A stretch of 64,000 nucleotides of DNA from Symbiodinium natans (GCA_905221605.1 CAJNDS010000902.1:790262-854261); one strand, 5' to 3'; shown: positions 45,490 to 57,006, counted from the first letter of the stretch. The notes: a model not told the origin generated them from the sequence alone. Numbers and translations: made by a program.

Positions 45490-45588
45490 ATCCTGAGTCC
45501 CCAAGACTTGATCTTGCTGTACACCCAAAACCTGGCGCCAAAGCACCGAGGCGTTGCCGACGCGCTGTTCAATGCGAGTGACATCTGG
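45490..45588 (+). CDS. Exon-like island, 33 codons
   Basis: After CCCTAG| reads SPQDLILLYTQNLAPKHRG then VADALFNASDIW. Codon composition is gene-like. No family recognised. Confidence 0.42.
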
Positions 45589-45719
45589 GTCGGGCTGGGT
45601 CCTTGGCATCGCGGGGTTTCAGGCTCCTTACTTATTTCGGAAAATAAAGAGCAAAATGCATAGATAAATAAGTACAAATATACAGCTGCACATCCATCCA
45701 TGTATATATATATATATGC

Positions 45720-45885
45720 ATGTAGTGTAATAATGTAATGTAGTGGAATGTAATGGAATGTAATGGAATGTAATGGAATGTAATGGAATGTAATGGAATG
45801 TAATGGAATGTAATGGAATGTAATGGAATGTAATGGAATGTAATGGAATGTAATGGAATGTAATGTAATGTAATGTAATGTATTC
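45720..45885. repeat. (TGTAATGGAA)n decamer array
   Basis: About 13 TGTAATGGAA decamers, then TGTAA pentamers; (TA)n lies on the left side. The minus-strand ORFs are periodicity artefacts. Confidence 0.96.
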
Positions 45886-46049
45886 GTATTACATGCACAG
45901 GTATAAACACATGTATTTACATACATCCATGTCTTTCTATATGTCTATATGCATCTATCTACGTAACTAAATATAAATCATATATATATATATGTATGCA
46001 TGTATATGTACGTAGGTATGTATGCATGTAGTGTTTTCTGTACCACACA

Positions 46050-46059
46050 CACACACACC

Positions 46060-46143
<84 letters not shown>

Positions 46144-46144
46144 C

Positions 46145-46243
<99 letters not shown>

Positions 46244-46262
46244 CACACACACACACACACAC
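46050..46262. repeat. (GCAC)n-(GACA)n compound microsatellite
   Basis: (CACA)n, then (GCAC)n at about 46,063-46,130, then (GACA)n at 46,146-46,241, then (CA)n. A stepwise mutation series of one tetranucleotide. Confidence 0.97.
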
Positions 46263-46919
46263 GTGCGTGCTTCGTCCACACTTATATAGTGCTGAAGCCA
46301 CGAATGTGCAAAGCCACGCCAAGTCGCCGAAAACCAAGAACCTGGGTCAGATCCCTAGTACGGGCTCTAAAGGCTATCGCGGCTGGTATCGAATGGAGGT
46401 GTTGTGCGAGGCAGAGACCCCCTTAGCATCCATGTTCAACCCTCCAGTGATGGTGTGGCTGTGGGTTAGCTATAGAGTTTGGTAAACCCTAAACCCTAAA
46501 CCCTAAACCCTAAACCCTAAACCCTAAACCCTATCAGGGATTTGGAGTCTTAGGGCCTATATAATTGTTTTTTTTCGGGCTTTGGGTTTTAGGGTGTAGG
46601 TTTTGAGGTGTTAGGGTTTAGGCTTTGCGGTTTTAGGGTCATGAGGGTCATAATCTAGGTACTCCCCCCACGCCGGGCCCCCGGTGGTGTGACTGTGGGA
46701 CGGTTTGAGGGTTGGGGTTTAGGGCTTCTGATCTCGGGCTCAGGCACTTTAGGGTTTTGGGCTTGGGGTTTCATGGCTTAGGGCCTCAAGACAAACCTTG
46801 TTCTGTTTAGGGTTTAGGGTTTAGGGTTTAGGGTTTAGGGTTTAGGGTTTAGGGTTTAGGGTTTAGGGTTTAGGGTTTAGGGTTTAGGATTTCAGGGAAG
46901 GCATTCTTGGCGCTGGCAA

Positions 46920-46972
46920 AGGTTCGATGAGGAGCTCCACGCCGCACCAACAGTTGAGGCTGGCTCGGGCGT
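46920..46972 (+). CDS. Exon-like island
   Basis: Short open stretch reading RFDEELHAAPTVEAGSG between two large telomere-type arrays. Confidence 0.25.
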
Positions 46973-47223
46973 GAGGGTTTAGGGTTTAGGGTTTAGGGCT
47001 TAGGGTTTAGGGTTTAGGGTTTAGGGTTTAGGGTTTAGGGTTTGGGGTTTGGGGTTTAGGGTTTAGGGTTTAGGGTTTAGGGTTTAGACAGGACTTCCTA
47101 AATGGTAACACCCTGAACCCTAAACCCTGAACCCATTCCACCGTGGGCTGGTTCGAGTCTTTGATTGATTCGTCGAGGATTTGGGCGCCGCTTTTTGTGA
47201 CAATGATTTCTTGTGAGGAGGAG

Positions 47224-47329
47224 GCCCTAAACCCTAAACCCTAAACCCTAAACCCTAAACCCTAAACCCTAAACCCTAAACCCTAAACCCTAAACCCTAA
47301 ACCCTAAACCCTAAACCCTAAACCCTAAG
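47224..47329 (-). repeat. Telomere-type array
   Basis: About 15 perfect CCCTAAA units. Oppositely oriented arrays lie upstream at 46806-46887 and 46979-47088, so converging orientations occur within 500 nt. Confidence 0.95.
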
Positions 47330-47474
47330 GGCCTTCCAGAGGGAACTTTAGATAGCATCTTCACCTGGAGGCTACGCACTCACTCGCCTGCCTGCTTGCG
47401 CAGCAGCCCTTTCACCATAGCTTGCAACACCCTAAACCCTAAACCCTAAACCCTAAACCCCAAACCCTAAGTTC

Positions 47475-47573
47475 GCAGAGCAGGAGGCCACAGTGCCGAA
47501 ACATCCTCCTGCGCCCGCAGCAGCAGCCCCCGCAAAGTCACTCAGGGCTTTCCTCCAGAACCCCAAGCTCCAG
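47475..47573 (+). CDS. Exon-like island (Pro/Ala linker then helix)
   Basis: Reads AEQEATVPKHPPAPAAAAPA then KSLRAFLQNPKLQ. Linker composition; function unknown. Confidence 0.38.
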
Positions 47574-47612
47574 GGCAATGTAGGGATTGTTTTAGAGACA
47601 GAGAGAGAGAGA

Positions 47613-47613
47613 G

Positions 47614-47645
<32 letters not shown>

Positions 47646-48268
47646 GTATGGTCTCGGGCTCCGGGGCCCTACCCCCCCCCTGCCCTGGAATCCGCCCCTA
47701 GGTGTCCGCGGCCCCCCGGCCCCCCCTTCCCCCAAACCCCAAGCCTCTCCCTAAACCTTAAACCAAACTTAAACCTCACACCCTCAACCTAAACCGTAAA
47801 CCTTCAACCCCAAACGCCAACCCCCCATGCACGGCAGAGGGGGAGCTAAGCCTTAAACCCTAAACTTATGTAAACCCTAAACCTTAAACTTTAAACCTTA
47901 AACCTTAAAATAAACCCTAAACCCGAAAACCCTAACCCCCCAACCACACCCACACCACAGGGGGGGCGCAGGGGTAGCACGGGTGGCCGGTCTCTTAAAC
48001 CTTCAACCCCAAATCCTAACCCCAACCCCGCAATCACACCACGGGCCTAAACCTCAGACCCTAAACCCCGAACCCTAAACCCTAAACCTTAAACACTAAA
48101 CTCTAGCCCCCAAACCACACCCACACCACAGAGGGGGGCCAGGGGGTAGGCCTAATCCTTAAACCTTGAACGGGGGTAGGGATCCAAGGGAGGATGGGGG
48201 GGGGGGTACCATGGGGATGGGGAAGAGTGGCATGCCGGGACCACATATATATATATATGTATGTATAT
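47613..48268. repeat. Second large foldback element
   Basis: The (TA)n arms lead into GGTCTCGGGCTCC on the left and, in reverse, GGTCCCGGCATGCC on the right, each followed by C runs and, on the right arm, CCATGG. The CCAACCACACCACAGG-type motif recurs inside, as at 1.5-1.7 kb. The internal telomere units are more degenerate than in the first copy. Confidence 0.6.
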
Positions 48269-48434
48269 ATTTTTCGTTTTTTATTAAACCCTGAAGAGCC
48301 TGTTGGAAACCCCTCAACACTTTGAAGCTCTTGTAGCTTCGTAAGTCTACTTCGTCTCCCCTACAATCCCCGTTATCATCCCCATAACCCACCTTGCTTA
48401 CCAAGTCCGTTGGGCTTCCAAGTAGCCACTCCAG

Positions 48435-48512
48435 GCGCTGAAAACCATCTTGCATCACAGCGATGACTTCTCCAACTACGCGAACGCGCCCCTGCGGACA
48501 TCAGACAGGCTC
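48435..48512 (+). CDS. Exon-like island
   Basis: After ACTCCAG|G reads ALKTILHHSDDFSNYANAPL then RTSDRLT. The AG|G acceptor and clean 26-codon frame make this one of the better islands. Not recognised. Confidence 0.45.
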
Positions 48513-49387
48513 ACAGGCCGAGTCTCAAGGTTTAGGGCTTGGGGTTTCGGGCCTTCTCGAGAGGGGTTCGGGCGTAGGGTTGATAATTAGAGTTTCGGTC
48601 GACCGCTGTTATTTTCTGGGGAGTGGGTTTACAGGGCTTGCCCTAAACCCTAAACCCTAAACCCTAAAGCGTTTGGACCGCTAGCACTCCTGCTGAAACC
48701 CTCATTCTCCCTAAGAAGATTGAGGCCCTGGGGTTGGTAAAAGGTACTCGGGTTTAGGGTTTAGGGTTTAGGGTTTAGGGTTTAGGGTTTAGGGTTTAGG
48801 GTCCCTGAGTATGTGCCCTTAAAAAGGGCACCCCCTTATATACCCCTTGTATACCCGAGACAACCCCAGGGCCCATACTTCAGAAGCCTTTAATGGATGT
48901 AAGGGACCACATGAAGGGCCCATAGAACTACCCTTAGATCCCCGTACCGTTCGGGACTTAGGGCTTGGGAACACTATTTGGGGCCATACCAGGAACAGAC
49001 AGGGAAGAAGTAGGCACAGTTGCATGGCCAGGGTGGGTTTGGTAGAACTCACCCTCTAGCGATGAGGGGAAACCCCCCACCCCGAAGCTTCAGGCATAAA
49101 CCCTAAACCCTAAACCCTAAACCCTAAACCCTAAACCCTAAACCCTAAACCCTAAACCCTAAACCCTAAACCCAGGGTTTGGGACTATGTCAACCCTGAA
49201 AGTCCCCTGAGAACCTCCATGTGCGGGTTCGGGTCTTTGGGGTTGAGGGCGTCTTTAGGCCAACCTTGGGGCAGTGGCATCTTCGGGATTCTGGGGGGGC
49301 TCTGAGACAGTTCTCAACATGACGGTCCCTTTTGGGGTACCGTGAATAAGAGGGGCCGCATAATACGGACCCCAACAGGGACGAGAG

Positions 49388-49453
49388 ATGGCCAGATGGC
49401 TTAAGGTGCTCAACGGGGAGATCTTGGCGGGCGCGTACGCCCAGCAACCGCAG
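49388..49453 (+). CDS. Exon-like island
   Basis: Reads MARWLKVLNGEILAGAYAQQ then PQ, followed by a possible GT donor (GTGGAA). Not recognised. Confidence 0.38.
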
Positions 49454-49481
49454 GTGGAAGGCCGAAGTTGGTTTGGGAGGG

Positions 49482-49487
<6 letters not shown>

Positions 49488-49517
<30 letters not shown>
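49488..49517. repeat. Long G run
   Basis: About 29 G inside a GGGAGG-rich stretch. Confidence 0.92.
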
Positions 49518-49518
<1 letters not shown>

Positions 49519-49732
49519 GGCGGAAGGGAGGGAAGGGGGGGGAGGGCTCCATACATAGAAGGCAATTTTTTGTAGGCTTGGGCTTTATGGGTTTGAGCGG
49601 CCTTGCGCGGTGAAGGGTTTCTCATGTCATATAAACGAGGGACCCTTGGTAGGGACCTCCGCGGCTATTGGGGGTTATTTGGGGGCTACATAGGTATGCA
49701 AGGACTCTATAAGGTATATATGGGGGTTATAT

Positions 49733-49875
49733 ACTTGGAGGTTCATGGTACTTATTAACCAATTATAGCTGTACTTATGACCGTACTTAGAGCCATATTC
49801 GGGCACTTAAGGGGCTTACAAGTGGGTGATATGTACAGCTATAATTGGTGAATAAGTACCATGAACCTCCAAGTA
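49733..49875. mobile_element. Family 2 element inserted in a family 9 repeat
   Basis: CTTGGAGGTTCATGGTACTT is inverted at the right end. It interrupts a family 9 repeat at GGGTTATA|TA; the uninterrupted form is seen near 40,480. TA is present on both sides, consistent with a TA target duplication. Confidence 0.8.
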
Positions 49876-49981
49876 GGGGCAACAAGATGAAGGCTCCCTT
49901 CTGGGGGTCCGTCCTTTCAGGTTGAGTGGTTCAGGGTTTAGAGGCATCCTCCTGTACCTTCGTGTCGTGCAGTGAACAGCC

Positions 49982-50119
49982 TCATGGGTTCCCCTACCCC
50001 CCCCCCCCCCCCCCCCCCCCCCCTGCCCTCCCCATAGATAAGGCTAGTTACCGAATTAAGGTTATTTAAGGGGGGAACCTGAGAACATACTGCTGAGGGG
50101 GTGGTAGGGGAACCCGTGA
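49982..50119. mobile_element. Inverted-repeat element, family 5, with poly-C
   Basis: TCATGGGTTCCCCTACC at the left is inverted as GGTAGGGGAACCCGTGA at the right. The left arm runs into about 25 C. Confidence 0.6.
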
Positions 50120-50526
50120 CAGCATAGCAGGAGTTGACCCAGTGAGTCGTCCATGTCTTCGTCGGGATGTGTCCCTAGACCCTGAATGCGTTTAGTGTTT
50201 AGGGCTTAGGGTTTTTGGGTTTAGGGTCAGATACTCTACCCTAGGCGCAGGTTCGGCGGAGCTTTGGGCGTTCTTGACGTTTCATCACGTCTGCTATACA
50301 GTTTGTTTCGGGCAAGAAAAGAATGAAGGCTGCATAACATGGCGACGCTTGTCGTCGCTTGTCCCCTAAGCTTCTTATTGCCAGACTTTGCCAGACTCCG
50401 CGCCATGTGCAGCGCGGAAGGTTTTAGGGTTGAGGCTTGTATGTTTCAAGGCTTAGGACGGGTCACGCTCATCTGTGCAATTCCCTTTGTGGCCCTAGGC
50501 TCTAGGATTTGGGGTTTGCGGAAGGT

Positions 50527-50661
50527 GCGAAGATCCAGATGGCGAGCGAACAGATGCAACTCAACTGCAAGGAGGAAGAGGTGTTTTTTGTCTGCAGAAC
50601 GCTTCTACCAGACACCGAAGCTTTGTTGCGTGTGGCTCGCCAGGCTTTACCCGCCCTTGTT
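50527..50661 (+). CDS. Longest exon-like island, 45 codons to a stop
   Basis: Reads KIQMASEQMQLNCKEEEVFF, then VCRTLLPDTEALLRVARQAL and PALV before TGA at 50662. It is charged and helical; the TGA may be a real terminus or lie past a donor. Not recognised. Confidence 0.45.
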
Positions 50662-50880
50662 TGAAGGTTCATGGGATGTACTATCGGCTGTAGCTGGGTT
50701 TTCCCTCGAGCTGCCCAGTATACACTGGCAAAGGCAACCAAAGTAGGTCCCGTCCCGTGAACCTTCGAGTGGCTTTCTTTGGCGGTTGCCGGGGAAACTT
50801 TGTTCTGGGACAACAGCACAAAAACGTCCTAAACACTCCATGAAGGTTCGTGAGCCAAAGTGGCTGCACTTAGGGCTTCA

Positions 50881-51071
50881 CCTAAACCCTAAACCCTAAA
50901 CCCTAAACCCTAAACCCTAAACCCTAAACCCTAAACCCTAAACCCTAAACCCTAAACCCTAAACCCTAAACCCTAAACCCTAAACCCTAAACCCTAAACC
51001 CTAAACCCTAAACCCTAAACCCTAAACCCTAAACCCTAAACCCTAAACCCTAAACCCTAAACCCTAAACCC
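50881..51071 (-). repeat. Longest perfect telomere-type array
   Basis: About 27 uninterrupted CCCTAAA units (191 nt). The absence of variant units suggests recent addition or homogenisation compared with the degenerate arrays nearby. Confidence 0.97.
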
Positions 51072-51600
51072 AGCCCAGCTTTTTGTTACTTCCTCCTGAC
51101 CCAGAGAAACAGCTTTCCGCAAAAGCCTTAGCTGTCAGCTGAGGGTCGAAGATGCCCCAAAACCGCAACGGCCTAAACCCTGAAAGTAGGGTTTCGGGTT
51201 TAGGGTTTAGGGTTTAGGGTTTAGGGTTTAGGGTTTAGGGTTTAGGGTTTAGGGTTTAGGGTTTAGGGTTGGTTAAGACAAGCTTTGCATGGACGAAGTA
51301 TTTGCAGCCTTTCACGGTTTGGAGGGTTTAGGATTTTGGGTTTAGGGTTTAGGGTTTAGGGTTGAGGGTTGAGGGTTGAGGGTGAACCTTGTACACCAAA
51401 CACAACCTTTGCAATCCGCATGCCCCGCCCCCCTCCCTAAGACATTGAGGCTTGACATTCCTAACACTAATAACTCCTAAGCCCTAAGCCCTAAAAACCC
51501 TAAGCCCTAAAAACCCTAACAACCCTAAAAACCCTAAAAACCCTAAACACCCTAAAAACCCTAAAAACCCTAAAAACCCTAAACCCTAAACCCCTACAGC

Positions 51601-51687
51601 AGAGACCCAGGGCGCTGCTGCAACACATGGAGCGCGACGTGGTCCTCCTGGCCATGGGTGGGTTCGACCATGTTCGCAGCAGTCGCT
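51601..51687 (+). CDS. Exon-like island
   Basis: Reads ALLQHMERDVVLLAMGGFDH then VRSSR, just before a TTTAGGG array. Not recognised. Confidence 0.4.
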
Positions 51688-52384
51688 TGTTTAGGGTTTA
51701 GGGTTTAGGGTTTAGGGTCAAGGGTCTAGGGTCTAGGGTCTAGGGTTTAAGGTTAAATCTCCGGTCAAGAGGGAGTAGCGGGCGCGTGGGGGGGGGCGGA
51801 AGCCTCCTTGCAGGAGGTTGTCGGATTGTTGGTCTGAATCTGAGCGTATCCGAAGTGACTTCGAGACCAGTAGGCCCCTGCACAGTCCAAGGTCCTAGAC
51901 CTATAATCGGGCTGAAGGAGTCCTTCGCCCTACACCCCTCCACCAAGGTTTGCCCTACCTGGTAGAGACGTTCGAGAGCAACCAGCGAGTGCTCTTGCAT
52001 GGAAACATGGGACGACGTTTCTTGCCTCGACTTCGGTTTAGGGTTTAGGCTTCGGCTAGAGGTTTCGGGTTTGGGGTTTAAGGTTTAGGGTTTTTGGGTT
52101 ATATAAACCCTAGCTAGTTGGGGGTTGTGGGCAAAATCCCCAAATTAGGTCACCCAAAACATGTGTTTGACTACACTAGGACCTAGACCCTTAATTTGGT
52201 CCCTTACCCAAGGTTTCTGATGTCTGGCCCCTTGTGCTATAGTCATAGCGGATATCAGGGATACATAAGGGCCTACAGCCTCAAACGTAAACCCCTAAAC
52301 CCTAAACCCTAAACCCTAAACCCTAAACGTCCCTTGAAGGGCCCGTATTCAGGGACCGTGGAACTACCAGAGCTGCTCTACTAG

Positions 52385-52631
52385 TCGGCTACATCAAAGG
52401 ACCAAACGAGGGACCCTTACAAGGCACCTTCGGGGGTGAGTTAGGGGTTACTTAGGGGCTACATAGGTATATAGGGACTCTAGAACATACAATTACATGT
52501 GTATATATATATATGTAGTTTTTATATTTGTATTTACACTTAGATTTAGATTTGTTTTTGTGCATTTTTAGTTGCCTATTTAGTTGTATATATATATATA
52601 TATGTATCATATAAATAAATAGATAAAAATG

Positions 52632-52662
<31 letters not shown>

Positions 52663-52740
52663 ATATATATATATATATTCTGGGTGGTTATATAGGGGAA
52701 TAAGACTAAGGGCCCTTCTAGTGGGGTCCCTCCCGTCACC
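52385..52740. repeat. Family 9 repeat split by AT-rich (TA)n DNA
   Basis: The left half ends near 52,485 (ATATAGGGACTCTAGAACAT) and the right half resumes near 52,685 (GGTTATATAGGGGAATAAGA). Between them is about 200 nt of AT-rich sequence with several (TA)n runs. Confidence 0.65.
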
Positions 52741-53049
52741 CCTGAACTGAAGAAGCCGTGGGATGAACCAGCAAGTCAGGGTTCGGGCTTGGGGTTTAGG
52801 GTTTAGGGTTAAGGGTTTAGGGTTTAGGGTTTCGGGTTTCGGGTTTGGGGTTTGGGGTTTAGGGTTTAGGGTTTGGGGTTTAGGGTTTAGGGTTTAGCTC
52901 CAATTTCGGGAGTTTGGTGGCCACCCTAAACCCAGGGAATGGAAGCCTCAACCCCCTAAACCCTGAGCCCTAATCCCTAGTCCCTGCCAAACACTCTCAA
53001 GCCCTCCAAGCCTTCAAACCCCGAAGCTCTAACCCTGTCAGTGTTTAGG

Positions 53050-53157
53050 GTGTAGTGTTTAGGGTTTAGGGTTTAGGGTTTAGGGTTTAGGGTTTAGGGT
53101 TTAGGGTTTAGGGTTTAGGGTTTAGGGTTTAGGGTTTAGGGTTTAGGGTTTAGGGTT
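53050..53157 (+). repeat. Telomere-type array
   Basis: About 15 TTTAGGG units, followed at 53248-53312 by a CCCTAAA array in the opposite orientation. Confidence 0.95.
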
Positions 53158-53394
53158 TGAGGTCCCGAAGCTTACACCCAAAAACATCTGAACCCTGCAG
53201 CCGTTCAGACCTTAAACCCTAACGACCAGAAACCCGTCGACCCTTACTAACCCTAAACCCTAAACCCTAAACCCTAAACCCTAAACCCTAAACCCTAAAC
53301 CCTAAACCCTAAACACAATTGCAGGCTTAGCCATGACCGACGTACCTCAGAGTCTTGGCGTAGGGCTTCTAGGTTTCGGGTTTAGGGTTTGGGG

Positions 53395-53632
53395 TTTGGG
53401 GTTTAGGGGTTTAGGGTTTGGGGTTTGCGGTTTAGGGTTTGGGGGTTTAGGGGTTTAGGGGTTTGGGGTTTGGGGTTTGCGGTTTAGGGGTTTAGGTGTT
53501 TAGGGGTTTAGGGGTTTAGGGGTTTAGGGGTTTAGGGGTTTAGGGGTTTAGGGGTTTAGGGGTTTAGGGGTTTAGGGGTTTAGGGGTTTAGGGGTTTAGG
53601 GGTTTAGGGGTTTAGGGGTTTAGGGGTTTAGT
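53395..53632. repeat. TTTAGGGG octamer array
   Basis: About 18 TTTAGGGG units (53,500-53,632), preceded by mixed TTTGGGG and TTTAGGGG units. The heptamer has gained one G across a whole array. Confidence 0.95.
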
Positions 53633-54544
53633 AGGGTCTTGGGAATCCTAGAAGACGTTATGAGCACTATGAGCTCTAGGTCGCTCCTCAACCCCAAACC
53701 TCAAACCCTGAACCCTGAACCCCCAATTGTAGCCAGGAATTGAGGCCCCTAAAAGTTCGAGTTGCGGGCTAGGGTTTAGGGCTTACCCTAAACCCTAAAC
53801 CCTAAACCCTAAACCCTAAACCCTAAACCCTAAACCCTAAACCCTAAACCCTAAACCCTAAACTTTGGGGTTTAGGGTGTTGCAAGCCTGGGTTCAGGGT
53901 TGCGACTCTTTTTCAGAGCCAGGTTCCTCCTAGTAACGAATTGAGGAGTTTCCTTGCTGTTTCGAAGGTTGCTGGGGGAGCCAGGGTTAAGTGAGGGGGT
54001 GCAGGGTCTAGGGGCCCCGAAAGCCCTCAAGGTTTGGGGTGTCGGGCTCGGGTGCAGGGTTTAGGGTTTAGGGTTTGAGGTTTGAGGTTTAGGGTTTAGG
54101 GTTTAGGGTTTAGGGTTTAGGGTTTAGGGCTTTGAGTCATGGGAGCTCGTCAGTATCCTGGCTTGAAGCTTGGCGGTTGACTGAGGATCTCCGGGTTAAG
54201 GAGGGTTTAGAGTTCTTGTCGGGTTTAGGGTTTGGGGTTTGGGGTTTAGGGTTTAGGGTTTAGAGGGGCGGAGTTTGGGGGCTTGGTCTTAGAGGGGTTT
54301 GGGTTTCCGGGGTTTCGGGGTGTTGGGTTTTTGCCATCCTGTCTGGCGGTATGGATGCAATCAGATCTTACGAGACTGCGTGGGGTTAGGGTTCAGGGTG
54401 CGGGGGGGAGGGTGTACCCTTCTGCCTTAAAGACTACATCATATTCCACCTCTGGCCAGGTTCGGGTTGAGTATCTTCCCCCTTGTATGGAAAAGGCTCC
54501 CCCGTTGTGCGGGTCATCATTTATGCGAACAAACCTTCCCGAGC

Positions 54545-54665
54545 GATATGTGTATTTCCAAAACAGGGGGGGAGGGGGGGGGGTACCCTTATACCCCAAA
54601 ATAGTAAAATCCTTATTATCGGACCCCCCAAAAGGGTACCCCTCTTTTCGGAAACCCCCATATTG
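54545..54665. mobile_element. Inverted-repeat element, family 6
   Basis: ATATGTGTATTTCCAAAACA then a G run and GGGTACCCTT at the left; AAGGGTACCCC, then TTTTCGGAAACCCCCATAT at the right. An imperfect inverted repeat of about 120 nt. Confidence 0.55.
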
Positions 54666-54825
54666 TCTTTAAGAACAGGGCGGATCGGATTGGAAAGCCT
54701 GAGCCTAGCCACCTTCAACCCGAAGCCCTAAGCCCGAAACGCGATCCTCCAGAAAATTCCGGAAACGGCCTAGGCCGCGGAGTTGGGGGGGATGTTTGGG
54801 CTTTATTATATTTAGGGAAAAAAAC

Positions 54826-54859
<34 letters not shown>

Positions 54860-55119
54860 GGGTTTAGGTTGCAGGGTATAGGGTTTAGGCATGTTTTGGT
54901 TAGGGAGAAGCGACTGTGGTGGTGCTGAGACCTAGGCCGAGTGTCGGGAGTGTTGAGTTGAGACGCTGAAGCTCGACACTTTAGGGCTTAGGGCAGTTTA
55001 GGGTTTAGGGTTTAGTGTCTAGGGTTTAGGGTTTAGGGGCTTGCTCTAGAGGTACTCTAAGGGCATGCGCGATGGGATACGAATCTTATCCCTGAAAAGG
55101 GGACTCCGATAGCTCAAGG

Positions 55120-55191
55120 GAACCGACCTTGAATTCGCCATTCTTCCAGCAGCTGCTGAAGATTGCAGGTGGAGACCCCTGCGAGGGAGGT
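55120..55191 (+). CDS. Exon-like island
   Basis: Reads EPTLNSPFFQQLLKIAGGDP then CEG. Not recognised. Confidence 0.36.
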
Positions 55192-55561
55192 ATCGGGTTC
55201 AGGGTTCAGGGTTCAGTAAACCCTAAACCCTAAACCCTAAACCCTAAACCCTAAACCCTAAAGCCTAAAGCCTAAAGCCTAAACTCTTCAAAGGGTGTAG
55301 AATGTATGAGTTTTGTTGGGTCCAGAAACCTCACGACCCTGAATGCCTGCCGGGAGTGAGCTACGACATCTGAAGCAGGGCATGTGTCCGTAGTCGCTGG
55401 GAAAGTACGAGGTTTAGGGTTTGGGGCTTAGGGTTTAGGGTTTAGGGTTCAGGGTTCAGGGTTTAGGGTTTTGGGTTTTGGGTTTTGGGTTTTGGGTTTT
55501 GAGTTGAGGGTTTAGGGTTTAGGGTTTAAACGCTGAACCCTAAACCCTAAACCCCACTGAG

Positions 55562-55634
55562 GACCATCGACTTCGAAGCTGAGAAGTTGCTCGTTGCCGT
55601 CGATGATGCCTGGGCAACACTGACGCCTGGATCC
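55562..55634 (+). CDS. Exon-like island
   Basis: After CACTGAG|G reads TIDFEAEKLLVAVDDAWATL then TPGSE. The AG|G acceptor fits the local splicing rule. Not recognised. Confidence 0.42.
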
Positions 55635-55719
55635 GAAACCCTAAGCCCTAGGGTTTAGGGTTTAGGGTTTAGGGTTTAGGGTTTAGGGTTTAGGGGTTCA
55701 GGGTTTAGGGTCTTTAGGG

Positions 55720-55830
55720 CTAGGATGCCCAGGAGTACCCTTATTCCCTTTTTGGGGGGTTTAGGTTCCCTTAGAAGCCCCTTTAAGCAAAAAAGGGCAC
55801 CCTTTTTAAGCCTTGGTTACTGGGCAGCCG
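55720..55830. mobile_element. Family 1 inverted-repeat element
   Basis: CTAGGATGCCCAGGAGTACC to GGTTACTGGGCAGCC; uninterrupted. Its middle reads GAAGCCCCTTTAAGC then AAAAAAGGG, which gives the empty-site reference for the 58813 copy. Confidence 0.8.
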
Positions 55831-56674
55831 AGCCAAAGCCCTAGGGTTTAGGGTTTCGGGTTTAGGGTTTAGGGGTTCCGGGTTTAAGGTTTAGGGGTTT
55901 AGGGGTTCTGGGCTCAAGGTTTAGGGTTATTAGGGTTTAGGTTTTAGGGTTTTTAGGGTTTAGGGTTCCGGGCTCAAGGTTTAGGGTCATTAGGGTTTAG
56001 GTTTTAGGGTTTTTAGGGTTTAGGGTTTAGGGTTAGGCCCTAAACCCTAAACTTTAAGGGTAATAGCGGAGCTACACCTCCCAGCGTCTTTAGGGTGTAG
56101 GGCTTGGGGCATGGCGTCGAGGGCATAGGGTCTAAGGCTCTTTTTGTTTTGGGTTCCGGGTCTCGGGTTCAGGGATATAGGGTTGGAGGGTCATGAGGTT
56201 TTGCGTTTAGTTTTTTGTTTTCTGTTGCTTTGCTTTTGCTTGTTTTGCGGGAAGGGGGGAAATAGATGCCCCGCACCCTCATAACGCCCATGGGCCCATG
56301 GGCCCAGGTGTGTGTTGCGATGTTTTGTGCCAGGGCTTCACAAGGGTTTTTAGGTGTTTTTTGTTTGCTTATCTTAGGGCTTTCCGCGTTTTTTGAGGGC
56401 TTGTATACAGTAGGCTTTTGTTAGGATTCTAGGGCTGCGTTTGGGGTTTTTGCAAGGTTCTGCTTTGGCTTTTTGAGGGCTTCTTTCGGGTTCTTTCAGG
56501 GCTTGAGGCTTCGAGCCTTCAGGGCGCCTTACAGGGCTCCATTTATAGGGTTCTTGCGGGGTTTTAGGGTTTAGGGTTGGGGGTACCTAAAAAACCTTGG
56601 GGAAGCTCAGGGAGCCCTAGGGAGAGGTGGGGAGTATCGTATCAGGGACGCTTGGGTTACATACGATCTCGAGG

Positions 56675-56752
56675 AAACCTGAGATGACTTACTACATCAA
56701 CGAGAAGAACTCTTACGCCTTTGAGGACCTAAACTCTTCTCCGGCTGCCTTT
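56675..56752 (+). CDS. Exon-like island
   Basis: Reads EMTYYINEKNSYAFEDLNSS then PAAF, adjacent to GAG|G. Not recognised. Confidence 0.4.
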
Positions 56753-56955
56753 AGGGTTTAGGGTTAAGGTTTAGGGCTGAGGGTTCAGGGTTGAGGGTTG
56801 AGGAGGTTGCTGAGGTTGATGAGGGGCTTATGAGGTTTAAGAGAGGCGCCTGAGGTTTAGGGTCCCATCAGCAATGAGAGAACGGGACGTAAACCCGGAG
56901 CCCTAAACCCTAAACCCTAAACCCTACACCCTACACCCTAAACCCTAAGCCGCAG

Positions 56956-57006
56956 GATGTCCGAAGCATGCTCCAGGCCATGGACGCGGCCATTGCAGCC
57001 TTGATT
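56956..57006 (+). CDS. Exon-like island with GC donor
   Basis: Bounded by AAGCCGCAG|G and by |GCAAGC, it reads DVRSMLQAMDAAIAALI. Both boundaries match the AG|G / GC rule of the confident introns. Product unknown. Confidence 0.45.

Noticed and set aside
45959-46485. Cys/Val, Arg/Thr and Asp/Arg/Gln repeat ORFs
   Set aside because: They come from the (GCAC)n and (GACA)n microsatellites.
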